Part shown: one piece after another, positions 6,576-14,745 of the stretch
How positions within the stretch are numbered: position 1 is the first letter of the stretch
How the letters are laid out: every line of letters starts with the position of its first letter
Source of the DNA: JANWXD01 sp035575135
GTDB lineage: Bacteria; Acidobacteriota; Terriglobia; Bryobacterales; Bryobacteraceae
Assembly: GCA_035575135.1 (NCBI GenBank)
Contig: DATLYE010000032.1
Location: 1-64,000 of the forward strand
Reading direction: 5' to 3'
Length of the DNA stretch: 64,000 nucleotides
Position numbers and translations under genes: made by a program
Notes under the pieces: generated by a model
What the model was told of the DNA's origin: nothing
Databases searched by the model: none
The model's input: only the letters and a program-made list of their open reading frames with translations

Positions 6576-8819
6576 TTAGAAGAGGTGGCGGCGGAGGAAG
6601 TCGAAGGCGGCTTGCCCGTGGATGGTGTGGCCTCCGTTGAAAAATGCAATCGCCGTCCGTTCCGCCAGCCCGAACTGGGCGTACAACCACCGCACTTTGG
6701 CGTATTCGTGAGCCACCCAGGAGTCCTCACCGACCATATCGTGATGCCCGCGCTCCACCAGAAAAGGGCGCGGAAAAATTAAATACGCCATCTCCGCGTA
6801 GTCAAAGGTGTTGCCCAGATTGAAATGGAACATCTCCCATTCACCGGTGTACATATAGCTGAACGGAAGCTCGGTCGAAGCCACCTTCCGGGTCCACTGG
6901 TTAAAATCCCCCGAACAAACGACCACGCGGTAGTCTTCAAGGACTGCTGGCACGCGCATCGCCGTTTTTCCGCCGTAACTCAAGCCGTAAAACCCGATGC
7001 GCTCGCCATCCACGAAGGGGAGCGAGCACAGCCAGCGCAGAATCTGTTCATGCTGGGTCAAGATAAAGGAAAACAGCGTGGCTTTGAGCGCCGCGGCCTT
7101 GCGATCCAGGAGCCGAAAACGGTCACCCCCGCGGTAGAGGTTGTGGGGCGAGAACACGACGAAGCCCTGCTCGGCCAGCCGTGCCGCAAAATTCCGGTAG
7201 GCCGGGTGATCCCCTTCCACCGTCTCGAGAGGCACGCTTTCGAGGCCATGCTGGCAGACGACCACCGGCCGCCGCTCGCCGGGCCGGAGCCCTTTGGGCA
7301 CCAGCAGAATGCCCCAGGCAAAAACCTCCGGCCAGACGTCCAGGACGACTTCGTAGCCGGTCCAGGCTGTGCTGTCGCGGATCCGCCGGGTGCGCGGATT
7401 GGGTGGCAGCAAGGGTTCGCCGAACTCGCCGATCAATTCGCGGCGGAAGTAATCGCGCCACCAGCGCGCGCTCTCGACGAAGGGTTCGGGTGAAAGCGCA
7501 GGGCGCTGCAGATCCGTTGACCACTTCCGCCCGGCCAGCGCGGGGGCTGCCTTATACAGGAAGAACTCGTTGCGAACGCGCTCGGAAGCCCGCACCAAGC
7601 GCTGCGTGTACTCTTCGAGCTCGCGGATCTGCCGCAACTGCCGTGCCGCGGGGTCGAAGGCGCGGCGGCGGTCCTGAGCCGGCTCTGCCGGCAAAGCGAC
7701 CGGCACGCCCAACAGTTTGAGAAAAAGCTCGAGCCCGCTGCCCAAGCCCTCTGTCAGATAGCGCTGCTGGAATCCGTCCGGCAGCAGGCTGCCGATGCGC
7801 GCAAACTCCGCCCGCACTTCGTCCCAGGCAGGTGTCACGATGTCGCCCTTTTGGCCCGAAACGCGCGGCGCGGGCGCATATTCGACCACGAGGCCGCGCG
7901 GCGCGACCATCGCCGCGATTTCCGCATCGCCGAATTCTTTGAGGAGGCCGAACACATTCCGGTAGATCGGTTCCGACCACACCCGTTCCCTCGGGCCGAA
8001 GTAGCCGCTGATGAGGGCCGCCTCGATGCGCGGATCTGCGGCCGCGGCATAGAATCCGATCAGGCCTCCCTCGCCGTACCCTGCAACCCCGATCGGAGCC
8101 GATGCCTGCTTGGCGAGCCAGTCCACCCCGGCGAGCACTTTCGCCACTTCGTAACCGATGATATGGCGGCCCATGTGAAACGCTTGCCGGTAGATCCATT
8201 CACGGTGGCTTTGTTCGGTCATCCGGATTTCGGGACGGCCGGACCATCGCGCGGTCCGGTCAATCAGCACGGGTACCAAGACCCGGCAGCCGCTTTCCGC
8301 CAGACGCCGCGCAAGTTGCTCCTGCGCCGGAATGGTAGGTACGAGTCCTACCCACTGTTCCGGCGTCTGGTCTGCATCGGGCAGCACGACCACCGAGGCT
8401 TTCACCGTGGAGCGCGGCTCGACCAGCAAACCTTCGCCCTGGACACCGTCAAAGACAGACCAGCGCACCTGCCACACGCTGTAAGCGGGTGTCTCCGCCG
8501 CCGGCGCCGGATCGCGCTCGTCGGAGACACGTTCCATGCGAACCGGTATGCGCTCATCCAACAGGCCGATGGCCTGTCGGAACCTCCGGCGGTTCGCCTC
8601 GATCGAGGCGTCGTAAGCTTCTCGTGACGAAAAGTCGCGGCGCCAGAAGGCGGCGCGCCGTTCGCGGGAGGCCGCAATCTGGCGTTCGACGAAGCGATGC
8701 GCGCCCTCCAGCAGGCGCGCTGAGAGATCCCCCTGCCAGTCAAGCCGGGAGGTCCCCGGGAGCACCTCGCCTTGGGCGGCGGAAAGGCCAAGCAGCAGCG
8801 CCAGGATCTGTGGTTTCAC
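6576..8819 (-). CDS. Exported tandem alpha/beta-hydrolase (acetyl xylan esterase/dienelactone hydrolase-like)
   Basis: This 747-residue protein begins with a signal peptide (MKPQILALLLGLSAAQG) and has two hydrolase folds. The first (about 110-330) carries GYGEGG at 247-252, where Glu250 replaces the serine nucleophile of the usual GxSxG. The second (about 490-747) has GLSYGG at 612-617 with Ser614 and a late FFNGGHTIHG segment that supplies the His. The second domain is therefore the likely catalyst, an esterase acting on a carbohydrate or aromatic ester in the periplasm, and the first may be structural or substrate-binding. It follows the VWA gene by 24 bases, in the same direction. Confidence 0.75.
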   Translation of the reverse strand: MKPQILALLLGLSAAQGEVLPGTSRLDWQGDLSARLLEGAHRFVERQIAASRERRAAFWRRDFSSREAYDASIEANRRRFRQAIGLLDERIPVRMERVSDERDPAPAAETPAYSVWQVRWSVFDGVQGEGLLVEPRSTVKASVVVLPDADQTPEQWVGLVPTIPAQEQLARRLAESGCRVLVPVLIDRTARWSGRPEIRMTEQSHREWIYRQAFHMGRHIIGYEVAKVLAGVDWLAKQASAPIGVAGYGEGGLIGFYAAAADPRIEAALISGYFGPRERVWSEPIYRNVFGLLKEFGDAEIAAMVAPRGLVVEYAPAPRVSGQKGDIVTPAWDEVRAEFARIGSLLPDGFQQRYLTEGLGSGLELFLKLLGVPVALPAEPAQDRRRAFDPAARQLRQIRELEEYTQRLVRASERVRNEFFLYKAAPALAGRKWSTDLQRPALSPEPFVESARWWRDYFRRELIGEFGEPLLPPNPRTRRIRDSTAWTGYEVVLDVWPEVFAWGILLVPKGLRPGERRPVVVCQHGLESVPLETVEGDHPAYRNFAARLAEQGFVVFSPHNLYRGGDRFRLLDRKAAALKATLFSFILTQHEQILRWLCSLPFVDGERIGFYGLSYGGKTAMRVPAVLEDYRVVVCSGDFNQWTRKVASTELPFSYMYTGEWEMFHFNLGNTFDYAEMAYLIFPRPFLVERGHHDMVGEDSWVAHEYAKVRWLYAQFGLAERTAIAFFNGGHTIHGQAAFDFLRRHLF

Positions 8820-8843
8820 GGAACCCAGCTTAACGCCGCACGG

Positions 8844-9716
8844 TCATGGGGCAAAGTAGCCTTCGCGACTGCGTACCTGCAAGTTCTTCCGTCCGCGCAC
8901 GCGGACCACAAGAGTACGCCACTCGCCATGGCCAGGCCGCGGTTTGAACGCCAACAGATAGGAAGCGGTAAGATCCCGGGAAATCTCCGAGAACGCCTCG
9001 TCAATCTCGACGGGCTTCCTGACCTTAAAGGCCAGTCCGCCCGTGCTGCGGGCGATGACTTCGAGGGTTTCCGTCAGGTTGCGCGCACGCAGCGCCTCTC
9101 CCTGCGCGACTGTATAAACGGGGATCGCCTCGCGACGGGCACGTTCGACGGCACGCTCGAGTGTGAGCGCGCTGGCGTTGTCATTCCCGTCGGTGAAAAC
9201 GAGCAAAGCTCGTTTTCCCTGACGTTGGGAAACGAGTTGAGAGGCACCAGCGAGGGCGTCAAACAGAGCCGTGGTGCCGGCGGCGCGCAAACTCCGGATA
9301 GCCGCGGCCGTCAAGTCGCGGTCCACCGTGAAGTCGCTGAGAACCCACAGGCGATTGTTGAAAACGAACACGGCGACCTGATCCGCCGGGCGCAACTGGG
9401 TCACCAAGCGCAATGCGGAATGTTTGACTGCGGGCAGCGCTTCCTGCATGCTGCCCGTGATGTCCAGCAGCAGGCCAAGGGATATTGGACTTTCCTCGGA
9501 TTCGAAAATCTCAGGCTTCCGCGGCTCGCTACCGTCAATGATTTCGAAGTCATCCTTTTGCAGTCCTCTGAGGTGCCGGCCCCTGGGATCGAGCACCGTA
9601 GCGTGGATCTCCACCAGCGCCGTCTGCGCCCGGAACACCGGCCCTCTGGGGAGGTGCTCTTGCGCAAGCACGGCTGCACCCATGGCCCAGATCACGAACC
9701 GACGTCGAGGAATCAT
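8844..9716 (-). CDS. VWFA-domain protein, acidobacterial type
   Basis: The ATG at 9716 overlaps the stop of the giant TPR gene (ATGA), so I use it rather than an upstream start inside that gene. The 290-residue product begins MIPRRRFVIWAMG, a twin-arginine-like signal, then a beta-rich segment with DDFEI and a von Willebrand A domain with the metal-site motif DITGS (LLLDITGSM), the Thr segment AAGTTALFDAL and LLVFTDGNDNAS. The C-terminal YLLAFKPRPG and REGYFAP endings match the VWFA-related family common in Acidobacteria. It probably binds a protein partner outside the cytoplasm. Coupling suggests that the TPR protein is that partner. Confidence 0.85.
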   Translation of the reverse strand: MIPRRRFVIWAMGAAVLAQEHLPRGPVFRAQTALVEIHATVLDPRGRHLRGLQKDDFEIIDGSEPRKPEIFESEESPISLGLLLDITGSMQEALPAVKHSALRLVTQLRPADQVAVFVFNNRLWVLSDFTVDRDLTAAAIRSLRAAGTTALFDALAGASQLVSQRQGKRALLVFTDGNDNASALTLERAVERARREAIPVYTVAQGEALRARNLTETLEVIARSTGGLAFKVRKPVEIDEAFSEISRDLTASYLLAFKPRPGHGEWRTLVVRVRGRKNLQVRSREGYFAP

Positions 9717-12700
9717 AAGCCCTTCGTTGACTCTTGCTGCCATAATGCAACCAGCTGATCCAGTGCGATTCGCTTCCACAGCTGCACTGCCGGGCGAAAA
9801 TCCGCCACGTCGGACATTACGAGTCCCGGAAGCATCAGCCGCGCCAAGGGCTCGGCCAGCAGTCCGACGGCCTCGGCCTCCAAACCGGCCTCATCCACTG
9901 CGCATGCCAGGGAAATGGGAAACTCCGCAAGCCGCTCGCCGGCGCGCTGCGGAAGCAACTGCGACACGTAATCCTCGTACGGAGGCAGCTGTAGCAGCTT
10001 TGGAACGCCGCTGCGGGCATGTTCTAGCGGCACGACACCGAGCTCGTGCACCGGCCCTTCGTGCACCTCGGTGGGCAGGCGTTTCAGGGCAACCCAGACC
10101 CGGGATCTCTCCGTCGCACGACCGCGGCGCCGCCCCAGCCAGTAGAGATCGCTCAGCGAGAGTGTCTCCCAAATCGCCTGCCAGGTTTCGACGTACGCGC
10201 GCGCATTCCACGAAGCGGCAAGACCTGCTGTGTGCGCCCCCTGGAGGCGGACAAGCAACCCGTCCAGACGGGCGAGTCTCTCGGCGGAGACCAGACCAGC
10301 AGCCGCGTCCTCCAGGGCGTGCGCCTCGCCTTCGTCGAAAGCGGCCTCGACGACCCACTCGCGCCCCGCCAGAACGGCAAGATGTAGCGCACGCAAGTCC
10401 TCGTTTCGTAAGCGCCAGAACAGTGCATTGCGGATGGCGCCCAGTTGCTGCGCTTCCACCGCCTCGGCATAGCCTCCGGCGCCAGGCTTCCCTGTCATCG
10501 CGATCTGCCCCGCCACCTGGACGATTCCCGCCAGGGATCCCGACGGTACAGCGCCTGCCGCAGCGCTGTCCACCTTGAAATTCGGCGGCGGGAAAAAGGA
10601 ATTCGCCACATCCCGTCCGGGATAATACTGATACTTGCGCAACAGAAGCGGATCTTCGGAGACCGGCAAATCTTCGGGACGGAGGTAAAAGCCCACCACG
10701 AGACCTCGCAGTGCCAGTTCCAACCAGGGGGTGAGGGCACGGCGGGCCTCAGCGCTCGAGCGCTCCAGGTCGCGCAAACTGGGCCGACGTCGCGAAGCGA
10801 TTTCGCGCAGAGAGCGCACCGCTTCGGTGACATCGGTCACTTTCCACAGCTCGAGTTGTTTCTTTAGTTCCGGCGGCAAACGACCCGTCCGGGGCAGAGG
10901 GATCACTACCAGAGATGAAAGACATCGCTCGATCGCCGCGGCCGCCTCCCGCGCTTCCGAAGGGCTCCGAGCTGCGGCTTCAGCGGCGTCGAAAGCAGCG
11001 AGAATCAGATCCACGCCGGGCACCTTCTGCAACGCGAGGACCCTGCGATAGTCATGCCGCCGCCTCTGACCGAGCACCGTATCCGCGGGCCCGAAGAGGG
11101 CATCTTCGACGGCAGCCTGCAGCCCTCCTGGCGGAGCTTTAAGAGCCGTCGCGAGCGCACGCAAGGCCTTTGCCGCCGCCGAACCCTGTAACTCAAATTC
11201 CGACCCTCCCCGGAGCCCCTCGCAAAGCTCGTAGAAGAGCGTCGCGGCAACTTCGGGATCCAACCGTCCGGATCTCACCAGCAGGCCCGCAAGCAGCGCC
11301 ACATTGCCCATCAACCCCAGCGTAAGGTTAGTCCTTGCGGTATCACCGCTATCCAAGGCTCCCGCCCACAAGAAGAAAGCTCGAAACTCCCGCTCGCCGA
11401 GGCCTGGTAGCGCCGTGAGGAACGGGAAGGCCCACTCATAGCGGGCGAACTGCTCGGAAAGGATGAGCGCTTCACGGGGCGCCAGCTCACGGCCCAGAGC
11501 CTGCTCGACTTGGGACACCGCCAGAAAATTTTCCAATTGGGAAAAGCGCTCATGAGCAGCTTCATAACGGCGGCCGGCCATCTGCGAAAGGATGGCTTCC
11601 TCTTCGGCAGGTTGGGCGCGCTGCGCCCGTCTGGCAAGTCTTTCGATGCGTCCCAGTTCGCTGGAGCCCCGCGCCACTTGCCAAACCTGCGCTCCGCCCG
11701 GAAATCGCACCGTGCCATCCTCGGCCAGCGGGAGGCGGCGCAGCAGCTCTACAATCGGGCTCTTGCGCACGCCACGTTGCGCGCCTGCTCTCCATTCAGG
11801 AGCATCCTTCATCAACTGATAAAAAAGTCGGGCTCGATGCGGGGAACTCAAAAACCAGCGCTGGCGGTCGCCCGTCACGCCGTGCAGCGTGGCGAAGTAG
11901 GCAAGCGCCATACCGTCGTCCTTTTCCATCAGCGCTTTCAGGAATGCCGGTCCGTCCTGGGGACTCACGCCAACCAGTTCCTGCCATACGCTCTCGGCCT
12001 TTTCGCCGCCGGGCACGCGGCACTTCCCGTTCCGGTCTAAAGCCAGAGCAGGCCCGTAGAGAAACAGGAGTCCTGCGTAATCTGAGACCAGCTTTTGCAT
12101 CCCGATGCGGCTTACCAAGGCTGCGGCGGCGCCGGGTCCCGCTGTGGCCAAGCCCACGAATAACCGTGCCAGCCTGGGATCCATGGCCAGCATGCCCGCA
12201 AAACCCATCGGGTTCGGGTAACGTTTGAGCAATTCTCCCCAGGCTGCCGCACCGAGCACCACCGGAGCAAAGTCGTCGGGGACCCGCAAAGTAAACGCCT
12301 GCCCACTTTGAAGCGCCGCAGCTGCGGCGCGATCGTCAAACTCAAGGGCCGCGGCCAGGTTCTGACGCGGTGCATTCTTCTTGTCCAGCCGGGGCTCGAC
12401 GACAACGCGGCCGCGGGAGGCTCGCAAGCGGTAGCCGAGAAGGTCCAGGACCTTGCGGGTTCTTGCCCCGGCAGATTTCGGACCCAGTTCCAGACGGACC
12501 ACAGTCCCGCCGGGATGTGGAGCAAACAGTGCTCGCAACTCTCGAAGGCGCGCGTAATGCTCGAAAAGCGGTTCTATTTGTCGCTTCCACTGATCGGCAG
12601 GGACAGTCTCCGAGCGCTGCGCCATAGCGCGGGCGAAAGCGACCAGATACTCGCCCGGATCCTGCGGCCCCCCTGTGCCGGAAAGGAACTGGAGAAGTTT

Positions 12701-14653
12701 GACCCCGCCGGGAATGATCACTGCCTCACCACCTTGGCGCGGCCGCTCGGCTCCGTCGCTGTCCGGAATGCTCAGCCACCGAGCGGCGGCCTCCGGGTAG
12801 CCCGCGCGGAGCGCCGCAAAGACAGCCCGCTCCCTGGCCTGCTCCAGCCCGACTTGGTCCGCGTTCTCGGCCTGAAGGAGATCCAAATAGCTGCTCCAGG
12901 CCTCTACGGCCGCTTGGCCGCCGAAGAGCTCTTCGATTTCGGCCCTGAGCCTCGCCAAAGCCGGATCTCTGACGCGCGCGCAGGCGGCCTGTAGGACTTT
13001 GCGGGCCTCCTGGAGCCGGCCGAGCTCCACAAGGGCTTGTGCGTGAGCTATGTGAAGAGGCGCAGAATCGGGGAGATGTTCCAAGCCCCGGAGCGCCGTG
13101 GCAAGACTCCGTTCCCAGTCTCCCGCGGCCGCGAACAGACGTGCCGCGGCGGCGTAGCCTTTCTCAAAACGTGAGTCCACATCCACGGCGCGAAGCCAGA
13201 GTTGTACGGCACGTGTCGGCTCGTTCAACCGCTCCCACGCCGCTGCGTAAGAAGCGAGAATTGTCGTGTCGCCCGGTGTTCTGCCCTCCGCTTCTTCTAA
13301 AGCCTGACGTGCCTGGCGTCCGTCACCTGCCTCGAGCGCCAGAACGATCAGTCGCGCCCGACGATCGGCCCGGTCCGGTTCGCGATCCAGAGCCGCCCGC
13401 AAGGCCTCCCGCTCGGCCTGGGCGTTTCCCAAATCCCGGGCGAGATCCGCCGCGATCCACCACAACGTGACGTTGTCCGGCGCCAGCGCGAGGCTTTGTC
13501 GGGCCAGAGCGTGGGCTTCGGCAAGATCCCGCTGGGCAATCCGGGCACGCGCCAGCAGTTCCAGTAAGAGGGCGTCCTCCGGGAACGCGCGCACGGCGCG
13601 GCGCAGCACGTGCTCGGCTTGTGCCGGGGGAGCCGACCGTGCCAACGCCAGCGCATAGCGGCGCAACACTTTGTTATCTTCCGGCAGGCGTCTCGCCAGA
13701 CCTCCGAGGAAAAATGCCGCCTCGCGGTGATCGCCGAGCCGCTCAGCGAGCGCGGCGCCCGTCTCCAGAGCGCGTGTCCAGCCTGGATGAAGACCGATGC
13801 GTCGTCGGAGTGCTTCCAGCTCGCCCGCGCCTGCGCCCGCCTGAGCAGCTGCTTCAACGGCAGCGATGAGTTCCGCAAGCTCCCCGAAGCGAGGTGGCAC
13901 AAAACCCGGCGACAAAGAAAGATACCGCCTCTCGATACCGCCTGGCCTGACGGACCGGATCTCGAAACCTTCCTCTACGCTCGCCGGCTGCCATTCGACC
14001 TCGAACCATTTTGCTCCAGCCACGTCTTCGGTCAGTGGGAGCCAGCTTGCCCTCTGCGGCGGCCAAGCCCGGAGCACCACCCGCGCCTTCGCGAGGAGCA
14101 TGGCCATTCGCGCATGGATATAGTCCTCGAGCAACCCCTGCGGTGGCGGCGGCAGCCGTCCGGCCAGCAGCATCTGGCTCCACGCCTCGGCGGGCTCCGG
14201 AATAAGAGAAGCCACCAGGTCATAGAGCGCCGTGGGAGGAAGGCGCGCGGAGGGAGGCTCCGCACTCTGAGGTAGCACCTCCCCAAGATGCTTTTCCAGT
14301 GCAGTCCAGCTTTGGACGGGAGGGACAAACAGAGTATCGGCAGCCCGGACGATGATGACAAACAACTTGTCTTTTTGACGCAGCCTGTTAAACTCCTGCC
14401 GCAACAGGGAGCGCAGCTCGTTGAGATCCCCTGCCTCGAGGAAGTCCGCCAGAACGACGACCCTCAGCGTTTCATCGAAGACTGCGGGGCGGATTGTGGC
14501 GCCCGGGGGCACTGCGGGTTCGAGCCATCGGGCAGCTGGCTCCCGGGCAGGAACAGGGATTAGCGCCCTCTCGGTGGCGAACGTCGGGCACGCAGGAAGC
14601 GGGAGCAACAACAGAGCAAGGGAGCGCAGGATGGTAACCTTTCCCCTCGCCAT
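9713..14653 (-). CDS. Giant exported TPR protein of unknown function
   Basis: This 1646-residue protein starts with a signal peptide (MARGKVTILRSLALLLLPLP). Residues about 60-140 (RVVVLADFLEAGDLNELR onward) look like a Rossmann-type alpha/beta segment reminiscent of a VWA fold without a metal site. Residues about 285-600 are tetratricopeptide-like helical repeats with Ala/Leu-rich pairs. The rest, over 1000 residues, is mostly helical and I recognise no domain in it. It shares an ATGA junction with the VWA gene. The promoter at 14682-14711 belongs to it. The likely role is a large periplasmic scaffold, but this is inference. Confidence 0.7.
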   Translation of the reverse strand: MARGKVTILRSLALLLLPLPACPTFATERALIPVPAREPAARWLEPAVPPGATIRPAVFDETLRVVVLADFLEAGDLNELRSLLRQEFNRLRQKDKLFVIIVRAADTLFVPPVQSWTALEKHLGEVLPQSAEPPSARLPPTALYDLVASLIPEPAEAWSQMLLAGRLPPPPQGLLEDYIHARMAMLLAKARVVLRAWPPQRASWLPLTEDVAGAKWFEVEWQPASVEEGFEIRSVRPGGIERRYLSLSPGFVPPRFGELAELIAAVEAAAQAGAGAGELEALRRRIGLHPGWTRALETGAALAERLGDHREAAFFLGGLARRLPEDNKVLRRYALALARSAPPAQAEHVLRRAVRAFPEDALLLELLARARIAQRDLAEAHALARQSLALAPDNVTLWWIAADLARDLGNAQAEREALRAALDREPDRADRRARLIVLALEAGDGRQARQALEEAEGRTPGDTTILASYAAAWERLNEPTRAVQLWLRAVDVDSRFEKGYAAAARLFAAAGDWERSLATALRGLEHLPDSAPLHIAHAQALVELGRLQEARKVLQAACARVRDPALARLRAEIEELFGGQAAVEAWSSYLDLLQAENADQVGLEQARERAVFAALRAGYPEAAARWLSIPDSDGAERPRQGGEAVIIPGGVKLLQFLSGTGGPQDPGEYLVAFARAMAQRSETVPADQWKRQIEPLFEHYARLRELRALFAPHPGGTVVRLELGPKSAGARTRKVLDLLGYRLRASRGRVVVEPRLDKKNAPRQNLAAALEFDDRAAAAALQSGQAFTLRVPDDFAPVVLGAAAWGELLKRYPNPMGFAGMLAMDPRLARLFVGLATAGPGAAAALVSRIGMQKLVSDYAGLLFLYGPALALDRNGKCRVPGGEKAESVWQELVGVSPQDGPAFLKALMEKDDGMALAYFATLHGVTGDRQRWFLSSPHRARLFYQLMKDAPEWRAGAQRGVRKSPIVELLRRLPLAEDGTVRFPGGAQVWQVARGSSELGRIERLARRAQRAQPAEEEAILSQMAGRRYEAAHERFSQLENFLAVSQVEQALGRELAPREALILSEQFARYEWAFPFLTALPGLGEREFRAFFLWAGALDSGDTARTNLTLGLMGNVALLAGLLVRSGRLDPEVAATLFYELCEGLRGGSEFELQGSAAAKALRALATALKAPPGGLQAAVEDALFGPADTVLGQRRRHDYRRVLALQKVPGVDLILAAFDAAEAAARSPSEAREAAAAIERCLSSLVVIPLPRTGRLPPELKKQLELWKVTDVTEAVRSLREIASRRRPSLRDLERSSAEARRALTPWLELALRGLVVGFYLRPEDLPVSEDPLLLRKYQYYPGRDVANSFFPPPNFKVDSAAAGAVPSGSLAGIVQVAGQIAMTGKPGAGGYAEAVEAQQLGAIRNALFWRLRNEDLRALHLAVLAGREWVVEAAFDEGEAHALEDAAAGLVSAERLARLDGLLVRLQGAHTAGLAASWNARAYVETWQAIWETLSLSDLYWLGRRRGRATERSRVWVALKRLPTEVHEGPVHELGVVPLEHARSGVPKLLQLPPYEDYVSQLLPQRAGERLAEFPISLACAVDEAGLEAEAVGLLAEPLARLMLPGLVMSDVADFRPAVQLWKRIALDQLVALWQQESTKGL

Positions 14654-14681
14654 CTCAGCCCTTCGGCGGCGCTGGAGGTTG

Positions 14682-14711
14682 AGTCTATCCCCGGTTGCAA
14701 AGGGGCGTCAA
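14682..14711 (-). promoter_or_regulatory. Promoter of the TPR/VWA operon
   Basis: On the minus strand TTGACG (14711-14706), an 18-base spacer and TAGACT (14687-14682) give a good sigma-70 match about 29 bases before the ATG at 14653. The spacer contains CCCC and GGGG arms that could form a small hairpin or operator. Confidence 0.55.
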
Positions 14712-14745
14712 GTCGTCCGGGAGCGCTTCAGGCGGCGGGATTGGT

